NCBI GenBank assembly: GCA_030765045.1
Contig: CM060965.1
Location: forward strand, 19,792,085-19,856,084
From: Tenodera sinensis
Lineage: Eukaryota; Arthropoda; Insecta; Mantodea; Mantidae
Direction: 5' to 3'
DNA: 64,000 bases
Under the pieces are notes generated by a model. It did not search any database. It was not told the DNA's origin and saw only the letters and a program-made list of their open reading frames with translations. Each line of letters opens with the position of its first letter. The first letter of the stretch is position 1. A program made the position numbers and the translations under genes. Below, in pieces: positions 37,726 to 47,875 of the stretch.

Positions 37726-38785
37726 GTGCAGTCCAGGGTTGCCAACCCGTACCATAATTATGGGGGTGTACGACAATTTGAATGTTGATAGTTCGTTACC
37801 GGCGAAGTATCATTTTCACTGGTTTGTCACACCAGCGAAATGAAATTAATTACAAATAGCGACATCACTTTTGCCATCATGGCCTGTCTCCACCCCTTTA
37901 AGACAACGATTCCATATCGTACTAATCCTTCTGCCCTTTATCCTCTTATCTGGTAATCTCAATGAAGAAGGCACTGTTCAGGAAAATTGATGACCAATGG
38001 AGAAAACTAGGAATAAGTGATATTCCGTGTGAAATAAAGAACATGCCTGAACCTGACGGTTTCTGGAGAACTGGCAGAGTTTGCACAGTCGGTGATTTCG
38101 TTGCTCCACAGAAACGCTTCTTGTGGAAGACCTTTTTTCTAAATTGGGTTTTTTTAAATGTCCTCCAACGTAATGTCATATCGGACGGTGAATGAATGAA
38201 ATGGGTGAACAGATGCTCAAATGAGCCCGAGGTCCATAGAGTTTTAAGATACCCGACAGGATAAGGGAAAATCTCCGAAGAAAACCTTATCCGGATAACT
38301 TGCCCTAAGCGAAATTCGAACTAGCGACCTTTTGAACGTCAGGCAGACACGCTAACCATAAACTGGACTTAATAAAAGTCAAAATTAGAAACAGATTGGC
38401 GCTAGATACGGTAAATGGACTTACTCGGTCATCTCACCTTATGAAAGAATGTGGTGGGTCCGAAAATCTGCAAGTTACCGAGATGTTAAAGTTTATCTCA
38501 GAAACAAAGTTGTATAATGCTGCAACGGTTGAGGAAGATGATGAACTTTCAGATGAATAGTGTGAGAAACATAAATGGTAAAGTTGTAATACTGATTGAG
38601 GTCATCAATCTTGTAAGTGGATATCATAAACATCAATACTATTACATTTTCAGAAGTGTTTTGCTGATATTTTCATTGTTGTAGCGTTTGGTTTATGATG
38701 TACGATGATATTGAATCCAAATCTATAATTCTGAGTGGCCGGTACGATAATTTTACTTTTAAAAGTTGGCAACCCTGGTGCAGTC
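37726..38785 (+). mobile_element. Complete hAT element, copy 2, with 8-bp duplication GTGCAGTC (element 37734-38777)
   Basis: CAGGGTTGCCAAC at 37734-37746 and its exact inverse GTTGGCAACCCTG at 38765-38777 bound the element. GTGCAGTC lies immediately outside on both sides (37726-37733 and 38778-38785). An 8-bp duplication plus CAG...CTG ends is diagnostic of hAT. Inside, EEGTVQKIDDQWRKLGISD (frame 37962-38195) is a transposase relic. The coding region is interrupted by a SINE at 38151-38358 and by stops, so the copy cannot encode transposase. It appears to be a deletion derivative like copy 1. Confidence 0.9.
38151..38358 (-). mobile_element. tRNA-headed SINE nested in hAT copy 2
   Basis: Relative to hAT copy 1 this block is an insertion splitting the TTCTAAACTGGGTTTAATAAAA region. 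On the minus strand it has a tRNA-like head (TGGTTAGCGTG; B box AGTTCGAATTTC) and ends in an A-rich tail. The flanks TAAATTGGGTT (38140-38150) and TAAACTGGACTT (38359-38370) look like an aged target-site duplication. It belongs to the same family as 8830-9003. Confidence 0.75.
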
Positions 38786-39139
38786 CGTTTATGTTCCATT
38801 TGGAATTTGGTTGCATGCTTTTCACCTACTACTACATTAAATCAGGGCCATCCTGTACCACAGCTGTACGGTTAAAATACAATGGGAGGCTTGTCTTGTG
38901 TCGCCAAGTTGTGTAGTTCAACACGCTGTGAAATCACGCCGTCAAGTCGGAGATATGAACATAATTTGCGCCCACAAAATTTGCCAGCACAAGAAAAGAA
39001 ATAGCAGAGATCAGGTATCAGCCGCCATTAAATTTTGTCTACCATAACTTCTTTGTTTATGTAGTAGGTTATCGTCCTTCACTTGTCTTCAATAATACGC
39101 TATTTCCGTGTCGCAACGTTTCATTCCCCAATAGTAATT
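38786..39139. other. No gene seen
   Basis: Short unassigned spacer between hAT copy 2 and the SINE. Confidence 0.5.
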
Positions 39140-39366
39140 TTAGGTCTCTGGTTCTCGAGGCCGCAGGTTCATACCCGGCGGAGTGCGATGGACTTTTACG
39201 GGCGTAAAAACCCTTAGCATGGCTTCCTTCGTAAGGGAACTAAAGCTGGTGGTCCTATTTCGTTTACGTCCCGTTAAAGAGGCCTCTGAGCAAAATTACG
39301 CGGTCTTTCACGCCCTTCATGGAACTAGACGCTGAGAACTATACCAGAGCGTCCATAAATAAAAAT
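39140..39366 (+). mobile_element. SINE-like repeat, family E, copy 2
   Basis: Starts with a degenerate tRNA-like head, including GCAGGTTCATACCCGG as a B-box relic. It continues with TGGACTTTTACGGGCG, CCTTAGCATGGCTTCCTT and AGAGGCCTCTGAG, and ends CGTCCATAAATAAAAA. Partner of 34640-34856. Confidence 0.7.
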
Positions 39367-42063
39367 TCTATCTCAATTCTGGTTTCCTCGTACGCATTAA
39401 CACTCAAATGTTGGTAACGGGGGGCCCTTGGTTCGTATCCTAGAGAGGTAAAAGTTTCGACTGAAGTTTTTGTTCGAGGGGTTCCCATCAGGTAGGCAAA
39501 AAAGAATGCGTATGGGCAGAGAGGAGTGAGTAGAAAGCTCAACACAAACGAAAATACCCTAACCTCGTTCACAGTATCAAAGGCGACAATTTTAAAGTAA
39601 TTCGCCCACACACGCAACATTTTTATATATTTTATTCTTGTGCATTGTTGCAATAATTCTGACTACAATATTATATGTGTATATATGTATAGAATACCCA
39701 CATATCTTGAATTTTCTGTAAATAATCTGTCAAGCAACTTTCGCTCAAGGAATTTTAAATAGCTGGTAAACAAACACTAAAACTTAATACAGAAAGAATT
39801 TGATTAAATATATTTTTCCATAGCGTTAGTTGTTTCCAAAATATTCACTTTTGAATGTTAAGCTTACACTGTGCGATTAAATGAGCAGTCGATGGAGCGC
39901 CTGCCGCTGGTATCGAATCCCGGTTGTGGTCAAAAACATTTTCTTTAAGAAAGTCCACAAAGTAGATACCTAAGCAGATGGTTCGAGATACAGAATTTGA
40001 CAATACGAGTAGATATAAATGATTTATACAACACAATGTAGTTAAAGGGATGGTCGTACGCCTGTAATAGGCATTTGTTTACACACATTTATTTTGTCAT
40101 AAAGTAGATACGAGTAAAAATGTTTGATGCAATAGTGTAGTTAAAGGGATGTAATAAGGTTGATAAAGTGCAGTCTAATCGGAATTTTGTTGCACATTTG
40201 CTTTGTTTCGAATATTGAGCAGTGTTTAATTTCCACACCGTTACTGTCGTCAGCTCGCCAATTCATCAGCCGGAAATAATTCCCTTTTCTTCATTACCCG
40301 CGCTGTTCGGTGGTTGGGGAAATGTCTAAGCAACGCCAGGTGTTCGGCAGAACATTTGTGGCGCGTGCCTTTGTTTGGAACTATCAACTGGGGAGGCTAA
40401 CTGTCTGATATTAAATACGATCTTCTTGCAATGTCGCAGGAAACGCTTTGTTCTCTGTCGATGGCACATTACAAACCAAGGAATGGCGCCATAAAACAGC
40501 AAATGGTCTGTACATTACAAGGGCAATACTCAACAATTTTAGAATGCCATGTTTCTAAAAACAAATTTGTTTATATTTGACAGCAACTTCCCAATGTTTT
40601 GCGAGTTGATTGCAGCATAGTTTGATCGGTTTACTTGAATTATATTTTAATGATTTTGTGTTCAACCAAACATGAATATGATAGAATTTGCAGTTGCTAT
40701 TATCCAATAGGTTGAAGACCTTCATATTCTAGAGAAGTCAATACACACTAAACCTAAAAAATGCCCAAGAATTGCTGTTATTAATGAAAATATTGCAGTT
40801 AATCGAGTAATGTACGAGGATGATGGACATCTTATCAATTTATTCAGACGTCATTGGGTACTGGTATAAGTTAAATTCAAAACATTTTCCGTCAATAGAC
40901 GTTAGAAACCTTTGTTGTCGCAAGATGGCTAAATCATCAACGCCAATGGTGCCCAAACTTACGTGAAAGAGGGGAGGGAGCATTTGCTCTGATCTACTTT
41001 TCGACGAGTCATGGGACTCGACAACAAATCTGTAATGCTTGGTTAGCGGAGTTGAGCAACAAGATGACAGCATGCACATAACAGCCAAAGTTGGGCATCG
41101 CTGTGACACCGTAAGTACCATTAAGTAAAAACTGTTTTCCCTAAAGGGAGGAGATTCTAATGGAACGCAAAATCAGAAATGTATCATTTTGTTATGTGAT
41201 AACCAGGAGTAGGAATTGCTAAACAACTGACTTAAGTTATCTACATTCAAACCATGCCAATACAGCGTAAACAGCTGACGGCCAGGTTAACACGGTCTGG
41301 CGAGTTCTACTACTGTATCTGTTCAGATGTGATTGACACAAGCGAACTTGAGATATCGCGCTTTTTCCTTTCGCTCTGACGTTTGTACCCTGCTTCAAAA
41401 GCGAATTATCCTTTCTTTCCCAGTACAAGAAATATTACGCGAAAGAGCATCATTAATACATTATATTACCGCATAAAACTAAGCAATTATGATCATACTT
41501 TGAGCAATATCACTAATGAAGTATGTTTATTGGTGACTCAAGAAACCGTTGTAGCAACAACTGGCTACTGCTTACAGTAGACAGTCATTTTGAACTGCTG
41601 GTGTTACTCTGTTTATGTACATCGTACCAAGAAGCTCCCCACTACACAGCGCGATTGTGCATTCAAGGATAAAGACATTCACTATACCGCTCGCAAGAGT
41701 TAAAGGCATGTGGACGCTGGCCAATGCTCAAGCAGAGCGCTGTTGCCAAGCGTAGTGCGTGTACCGGCAGACGGTCTGTACATAAGGTTGTGTGAGATGC
41801 GTGCACCACATTCGGCAGCGCTGGTAGGAGGGGCAAGCGTAGGATTCGCTGGAGTCCGCAGTACGCCCCACCTCCATATGCCTTTAAGTTTTGCGAAGAT
41901 TATAGAGTTAAGGATAGTATATTTTCACAGTCACACCAGCCATTGGACTGATCACCCTTTTAAGCCCTTGGTGGCGACTGCAAGTCCTCCAAAGAAGAGG
42001 ATAATCCGAAGAGACGTTCAACTGAATTTTCGTTTAGTTCTGTTCACCGACACATAGTCATCT
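39367..42063. other. No supported gene; one weak tRNA-like relic, one GC-rich patch
   Basis: About 39885-39930 contains GGTATCGAATCCCGG, a B-box-like string without a convincing head. 41700-41870 is GC-richer with an open plus frame (41710-42057) lacking recognisable motifs. Nothing else was seen. Confidence 0.35.
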
Positions 42064-42172
42064 TTTCCTAAAAATGCTTGTATTTGTATTCAGGGGGCCG
42101 CAAAATGCGTATTTTTAATGAGCTCTCCTCAGAATTGTTGGTGGAATTCAATACTCGCTCCCTCTACCACCA
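42064..42172 (-). repeat. Dispersed 'ACTTTCTCTACT' family, end fragment
   Basis: Minus-orientation fragment: TCCTAAAAATGCTTGTATTT, CAGGGGGCCGCAAAATG, then GGTGGAATTCAATACTCGCT. Confidence 0.6.
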
Positions 42173-42792
42173 TAGGTAAGCGTGCAGAAAGTTAAATGAA
42201 TCATGTAAGTGTTTGTCCGCAGCAGGAATGGTATGAAATCCAATTTGGAACCTGAAAATTGCGCTACGCTCAATCTGTTAGTGCTGCAAGGAAGGTTTAT
42301 TTCTACTGCAAACTTGCGAACGCCTTCCTCTTGTCCAATTTGCTTGCGCGCGCACGGCGATGGCGATGGCGATCATCGGAACAGCTGCACACTGGCAGAG
42401 TTTGTATGTACGCTGACATCCATTGTCCCAACTTCAGTGAAAACGTACCACGTGCACCCTGCTGGCTTCCATTCTTCCCCCTTATTTACTGCGCTCCCTT
42501 TCTTCCCTTCTTTTGCTATCGTATGATCTTGACCAGGTTTTCCCCTGCCAACATCTCGCGCTGCTCCTTCCAAAATACCTCAGGAGAGAATACTCCTTAA
42601 CTTTATTTGCCATCTACTCGTATTCTGTGCTACAGGCAATGAGGAGAACTTAGCAGTTGTTTATGAATGCATCAACAAAAGCAAAAGACTAAGTAAACAT
42701 TTGTTCAAATCGACCTTCAATATAGGGATTTTAAATTGTACAGTTCTGGGAGGCATTGTTCACAATTACACGCCTTTTTACTTATTCAATTG
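42173..42792. other. No supported gene
   Basis: Overlapping plus frames at 42209-42600 are open but show no domain. A short GATGGC repeat lies at about 42357-42374. Confidence 0.4.
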
Positions 42793-43120
42793 GTTTAGAG
42801 GAAGTATTATATTACACCCTAAAATTCTATAACAAGATTTCACTGGAAAAATGTTTAGAGGCCCCATGAACACATATACACATTTATTTTTAGAGAAAGA
42901 TCCGTCCGTATGCGATCAGCATAAAAAAATGGACGAGACACGAACATTTTCATGAAAATTATTCCATCTCAAACAACCCAATGCATGAGGAAATATGGTT
43001 TCAGCCACTTTCTATAACGATTTTGATTCAAATTCCAAATTATTTAAGACATTTGCCTGATAAATAAAATGCATATATAGAACCTTTTGGTAATAACCGG
43101 AAGTTCACCACCATGCTCTT
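42793..43120 (+). repeat. Dispersed 'ACTTTCTCTACT' family, 5' half
   Basis: Blocks in order: GAGGAAGTATTATATTACAC, GATTTCACTGGAAAAATG, GAGGCCCCATGAA, AGAGAAAGATCCGTCCGT, ACGATTTTGATTCAAAT. Confidence 0.65.
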
Positions 43121-44728
43121 CTACTAAATGGTACTGGCATTTTCAATACGGCGTCACACGCCGTAAAAAACTACACTGGCGGCACGCTTTTTAAACGCAG
43201 AAGGAAAATATATTTCACATTACTTAAAAGTTATAATATTTGGTTAATTACAAGTTAAAAATGGCTATAATTTCCTACTTCGTGACGGGGAAGAATTTTA
43301 GGGACTTGCTGTTCATTTCACGAATAGAAAACCTTGACCCCGGCCTTACCGCACTGCACCAATCATAATAAGGTAACAAAGTGTCTGGAATTAAATCGTT
43401 CAACCGTTGCCATTTGCAGTACAATACAGTTACTTCCTTACTTCCTCACTTCCTGTCCTGGAGTACTACCTCAGCGATAAAATCCCAAAATTGACAACAG
43501 TGAATACAGAAGCTCCCTTATCTAAATAATTTCCAATGCCAGTTATATTTGTGGCCACTTCTTGAGCAATCTTTTTTTTAAGTAACGGAGAATGCTCTGC
43601 CTTAAGAATTAAAAACGGAGAATTTGTAAAACTGACGACTAAGTGGTTAAGGAATAAGTAGTATCTACAATTGTTGTGATAAGAAATGTCGCCTACAGAA
43701 ATACATTCGATTCAGAGGTTTCCGCCATCATCATTTTAAACAATCTGATCCAACCATTCGTGCATTAGCAATATACCTCACTCGGCAACAGAATTTGAGG
43801 TGGAAATGTGATTCAACATTCCTTTGGTGGGTGTGCATACGTTTGCTGTGAACCGCCCGCCGCGTAGTTTGAACTCTAATGCGAACAGTGGGATAGAAAA
43901 TTGCCGAAGGAACAATGACGGAAAACTGTCAAACGAAATACCTCTGTACTCAACTTTCATAACAAACACATCCATTATACGTTTTCCATTGGTATTTTAA
44001 CTCGTATTTACAAATGGTTTGTAAAATTAAAATTTGGCAATTCAGCACGACTGGAATAATGTCGCAGCAGTGCTTTAAATATGAATCTGAGATTTGCGAA
44101 ACAACTCGCACAATTCGTGCAAGTGTAAGCAAATTCTAATGAGATGGAAGAGTCCAAAATACTCGAACCGTGTAAATACAAAAGTAGGCACATTCCACTT
44201 CAGCATATGCAAAAGGTAAACCGATGAAAACAGTTTATTTTCCACGCCAAGCACGAAGTAGACCAAATTTGCTTCTATTCGTGCAGAGATCCTAGAACTT
44301 GGGTTGAAAATTGATTCACAGAAGCGTTCACTCGACACAATGTTGACTTAATGAACTTGCATTTTCCAAGAAAGGCATTGGTGCTTCAACATCTGATTAA
44401 AGGGCGGTTGCATGTTCCGTAAATACTTTTAGCTATAACTATAGTTTTACTTCAACCGTTCACTTGAATTCACAACACTTTTACAGCTTTTGTGGCTAAA
44501 AGCTGTATCGATAAAGCAATTTCATATTATTTGCTCTTAGTGTTAAAGAAAGAAAACTTTACATTTCGATATGTGCTGAATCTAATGAATAGGCGAAAAT
44601 TAATGCAATACTATTTTTGTAAAACCTGAACACCAGCGCGGAGCGCAACCTGGACATTTATTGCTGGTAAGCTGAACGCACGGTTCGAAATGTTTTGAGG
44701 ACTTACTAATATCAATTAACTTTTGCAG
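43121..44728. other. No gene seen; presumptive intron
   Basis: AT-rich. The open minus frames at 43778-44338 lack any motif. Confidence 0.4.
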
Positions 44729-44802
44729 CTATCTTAGTGCTATGCAGTTGTGTTGATCATGACAAATGTGTCACTAAGAATGACTATGGAACATGTATTC
44801 AG
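44729..44802 (+). CDS. Candidate internal exon of a cysteine-rich secreted protein
   Basis: The acceptor is AATTAACTTTTGCAG and the donor is ATTCAG|GTACCTG. Only one frame is open: after two bases completing a split codon it reads ILVLCSCVDHDKCV, then TKNDYGTCIQ, ending exactly on a codon boundary. Four cysteines in 24 residues, after a hydrophobic start, look like an extracellular disulfide-rich segment. The entering phase matches the donor of 28436-28553, and the leaving phase (0) matches the acceptor exon at 45850. The hydrophobic ILVLCSC could also be the end of a signal peptide whose first exon is a different one. Confidence 0.45.
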
Positions 44803-45115
44803 GTACCTGTCCAGCGACAGTACTGATACAGGCTAACTGGTTTATTATAAACACTCATTCACCCGCCGAAACCTTATGTATTTAGGAAGCTTGGAAAAGC
44901 AGGTAGCTGCTCTAGAAACCACTGTTATTACCACTGAGCTACAATGGCGAGACATTCCCCCAGTATTGCATTAAACCTTGTATTGTTCAAGTATCTAGAA
45001 CATCTTCCATGCGATCAAGATACATATATCTCAATGGCGACTGGTAATGCTGCAAATGCTTTTATATACAGGTACTTTATCAATATAATTAACTTCTTAA
45101 TTCTACGACTCCATG

Positions 45116-45320
45116 GTTAACCTGGTTGGCTCAATTGGTTCGGCGCTGGCCTACTGATTCCAAAGTCGCGGATTAAACCCGCCCTGACCGAGGATTTTCC
45201 AGTGTTCTTAAAGCGACAGTTCAATGTCCCTCCTGTGGGACCAAATTCCGGGACACTCGGTAGCGCCGACATGATCCTGGCAATTATCAGCGTCGCTAAC
45301 AAACAAAACACTTATTCATT
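45116..45320 (+). mobile_element. tRNA-headed SINE in the intron between candidate exons
   Basis: The head is GGTTGGCTCAATTGGTTCGG with GCGGATTAAACCCG as B-box relic. The 3' part GATCCTGGCAATTATCAGCG is shared with the SINEs at 47529-47765 and 59116-59325 (GATCCTGGCAATTGACAGCG-type). It ends in an A/C-rich tail (AACAAACAAAAC). No clear target duplication was seen. Confidence 0.65.
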
Positions 45321-45332
45321 TTCAGAGGTAAG
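45313..45332 (+). promoter_or_regulatory. Acceptor and donor only 2 nt apart just after a SINE tail
   Basis: TTATTCATTTTCAG is followed by AG|GTAAGTGC. A pyrimidine-rich acceptor abutting a near-perfect donor is the layout of recursive (ratchet) splice sites in long arthropod introns. It could instead open a cryptic exon running to GTG|GTAACT or AAG|GCAAGT downstream, but that exon's phase would be incompatible with inserting it after 44729-44802. Confidence 0.3.
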
Positions 45333-45849
45333 TGCAGCCGTGCCCAACAGTATCAAGTGGGAGGGAAAACCTGTGGTAACTCCACATGGAGATAGCACGG
45401 TATTGTCAACTGCGAAGGCAAGTAGCTCTCGACTAAAGCAAGAATTTCATCGCAGGAAGGGTATTTACAATGATCCAAGTTCTGAATCATAACCGGCATG
45501 AAAACAGTATGTTGCATGTTATGAAAGCGGGGATAACCGATGAAGGTCCATAGGAGGAACTTGACCATTCGCGTATCCTCTCTGTGCAATAGGAAACAGC
45601 TGAACACCCTTGTTTTTGCTGGCTCCTAGTAATGGAAGTAATAGTTTAATTTTATGTTTATATCTAGATCAAGTTTGTTGGTTATATCTGCAAAATGATG
45701 CAAAGGAGTAAAATTTGGAATTCACGTCCTGGAGTAGCAAGTCCTAACAATCTTCTTCCATAACGTTAACGTATAGTTTCAAGAATAGCTTTAGTAAAGA
45801 AGTATGATTTTATGTGATGCAATCTAAGAGCTTTTGTTTGCTGTTTCAG

Positions 45850-46065
45850 CTGCTTAATCCAAATCCTTCACTGTACCAGACAAACGACTACCTGAGGGCA
45901 CTTCACGAGGTATTGAAGTCCATGACTAAGGAAATGAAGAAACGAAAAAAAGAGTGCCTTAAAGGGAAGAGGGATGCACCCTGCTGGCTCTTCGATCACT
46001 GGCACGAACCACCACGTAGAGGCATTTGTGAACCGTATGCCTTCGGTGAAGGCGTCCCAAAATAG
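45850..46065 (+). CDS. Candidate terminal exon of the cysteine-rich secreted protein
   Basis: A strong acceptor (CTTTTGTTTGCTGTTTCAG) precedes 71 open codons and a TAG stop. The only open frame begins LLNPNPSLYQTNDYLRALHE, continues with a lysine/arginine-rich run (MTKEMKKRKKECLKGKRD), then APCWLFDHWHEPPRR and GICEPYAFGEGVPK. Amino-acid use is protein-like and differs from chance frames nearby. It supplies three more cysteines and a GKR site, a motif used for processing and amidation in peptide precursors, although here it sits mid-protein. With 44729-44802 the phase is continuous, and a 1.05-kb intron separates them. With 28436-28553 the whole would be about 135 residues. I do not recognise the family. 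An ATTAAA at about 46140 could serve polyadenylation. Confidence 0.5.
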   Translation: MLNPNPSLYQTNDYLRALHEVLKSMTKEMKKRKKECLKGKRDAPCWLFDHWHEPPRRGICEPYAFGEGVPK

Positions 46066-46239
46066 GATGATATACTTGCACTTTTGAACCTTCCGGTATA
46101 CACCACCACCTAGTGTATGAATACTTAAATTACAGAGCATTAAAATATCCAGAATATTTTGTATATTTTCTTCCAAGTTTCATGTTGTTCGTTTCCAGCG
46201 CTCATCCACCAGCAAGGAGACGCTAGGATTAGCATCAAC

Positions 46240-46362
46240 AGTAGGGATTCTACAGGTATAGCTCAAGCCTGAGCGACTTTCGTATTTTTACCTGTTAAAC
46301 AAAGTTATCAGTCAAGATCGTGAGCAAACGCGTTCTCTGAGCACCAGTTGCCCAGCCCTGGC
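46240..46362 (-). mobile_element. Possible hAT-type transposon end (TIR TTGCCCAGCCCTG)
   Basis: Ends with TTGCCCAGCCCTG at 46350-46362, the inverse of the CAGGGCTGGGCAA terminus at 25091. Subterminal sequence (GAGCACCAG, GAGCGACTTTCGTATTT) is shared with that copy. Its other end was not found. Confidence 0.4.
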
Positions 46363-46465
46363 ATAGCTGGTCTGACTTTGAAACCACAAACTACGTGCTT
46401 ACTAGCTGTAAAGCAAATGGGCTCTTCAGGGTCTTAACTTCTCAGTTGAAACTAATTTTAAGACG

Positions 46466-46545
46466 AAGACGATATAGGAATAAGAGCTGTAAGAATGGTT
46501 AGTACAAGAGTAGAGAAAGTCATGCGAATGCAACATAGACTTTTT
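46466..46545 (+). repeat. Dispersed 'ACTTTCTCTACT' family, 3' end fragment
   Basis: GATATAGGAATAAGAG, GTAAGAATGGTTAGTACAAG, AGTAGAGAAAGTCATGCGAA, CAACATAGACTTTTTT. It matches the last 100 bp of copy A. Confidence 0.8.
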
Positions 46546-46792
46546 TAAAATAAATCCAATAAAATCTCAAAAAGGTTTAGATAAACCATTTCACATGATT
46601 ACGTTTAAATGATCAATTTCTTAAATTCTACGGTTCGCTAAAATCACTGATCTGCATGCGGCGCAACAAGATTACATTAGCTTTGCACAGGTTTGACAAA
46701 ATTCGAAATGTCGAGACATTTTCTGCACAAATTTTACACACAAAAACTGGCCTCTATACAGCGCGAGTGGTTCATCTAAGCATCGTATGCTT
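46546..46792. other. No feature seen
   Basis: Short AT-rich spacer before hAT copy 3. Confidence 0.5.
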
Positions 46793-47875
46793 TTAGCGCA
46801 GGGGTGCTCAACAAACGAGCACATGCTCCCCCCCCCCCCCTCCACTGACGAAGACAAGTAAACCATACCTGCTAGTTAAGAGGCGGATGGCGCGGAGTAC
46901 ATATAGTAGTACATACAATTCAACGGGAGGACGAATATTTATATTTTCGAGATGACGATAAAATTAAGTGCTTCATTTGTAAGACTGGTGGCTGCAGATT
47001 TGTAACATTTCCCTAGCTTACCTTTCGTGTTCGCGAGAAATGTTGCTCTCCTAGAAAAATACAATGAACTTTTGAAGCAATTGTACGACACATTCTCTTC
47101 ACAATTTGAAGACCTAAATACACTTTAAACCAAAATCCAATTATTTTGCACTTCTGAAGTTTCCATATAGTGAAGCTTCACACGAGCTACAAAACATGAA
47201 ACTACTTGCATTGCAGAATTCCACGACAGTTAAATGTGAGAAAGGGTGGGAATTATTCAGGTCTCTGCCCTGCTGTGAGTATCCGATATTACGTTTGTTT
47301 GCATCTAGTTTAATTGCAGTCTTTGGCTCTACTTATATCTGCGAACAAATATTTTTCAAAAATGAACTACATAAAAATTGAGTATCGCAGGAAGATACGT
47401 GAAAATCACCTTGCTTATCTTTCGAACCAAAGATTGAAGACCACCTGAATCGTAAATCGTGCCAAAAAGTATCCTCAGAAACATCGTGGGTTAATGAAAA
47501 GCAGAATATGAGTGTGCCGCCGCTGGAAAAAAAATTAAAAATTATTTTCTTGTTTAACGACGCTGTCAATTGCCAGGATCACATCAGCGTCGCCGGTGTG
47601 GCGGAATTTTGTCCCGCAGGAGTTCTTTTACATGCCAGTAAATATACTGACATGGAGCTGTCGTTTTTAAGCACACTTAAAAACCATCGGTCTGGGCCGG
47701 GTTTGAACCCGCGACCTTGGGATCCGTAGGCCAGCGTCTAACCAACTAAGCCACCCAGACCGACACCGCCGCTGGAACTCGGTAACCATGGATAAATGCA
47801 TAATTGTACCAGGGGGTGGAAGGAGATGACTCCAACCTCCCCTAACTTGCCTGCGGTTGAGCACCCGTGTTAGCG
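46793..47875 (+). mobile_element. hAT element of the GTF2IRD2/ZBED-like type, copy 3 (element 46799-47869)
   Basis: CAGGGGTGCTCAAC at 46799-46812 is matched by GTTGAGCACCCGTG at 47856-47869, one mismatch from a perfect inverted repeat. TTAGCG abuts both ends (46793-46798 and 47870-47875), shorter than the 8 bp expected for hAT. On the plus strand 47196-47381 ends FGSTYICEQIFFKNELHK, the characteristic 'FGSTYxCEQxFS' C-terminal signature of hAT transposases related to GTF2IRD2-like/ZBED proteins. Flanking pieces (QLYDTFSSQFEDL upstream, ENHLAYLSNQRL downstream) lie in other frames. The element is a short, deleted, frame-broken copy and contains a SINE at 47529-47765. Confidence 0.75.
47529..47765 (-). 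mobile_element. tRNA-derived SINE (tRNA-Arg-like head) nested in hAT copy 3, 12-bp duplication
   Basis: Minus-strand head GGTCTGGGTGGCTTAGTTGG with B box GGTTCAAACCC and CCTACGGATCC, resembling a tRNA-Arg(ACG) anticodon loop. The body includes AACTCCTGCGGGACAAAATT and GATCCTGGCAATTGACAGCG. CCGCCGCTGGAA occurs at 47517-47528 and at 47766-47777, an exact 12-bp target-site duplication. A second copy lies at 59116-59325. Confidence 0.88.

Noticed and set aside
42259..46065. Shared APCWL residues in frames at 42.4 kb and 46.0 kb, as a duplicated exon
   Set aside because: Only about 15 bases match and the flanks differ completely; coincidence.
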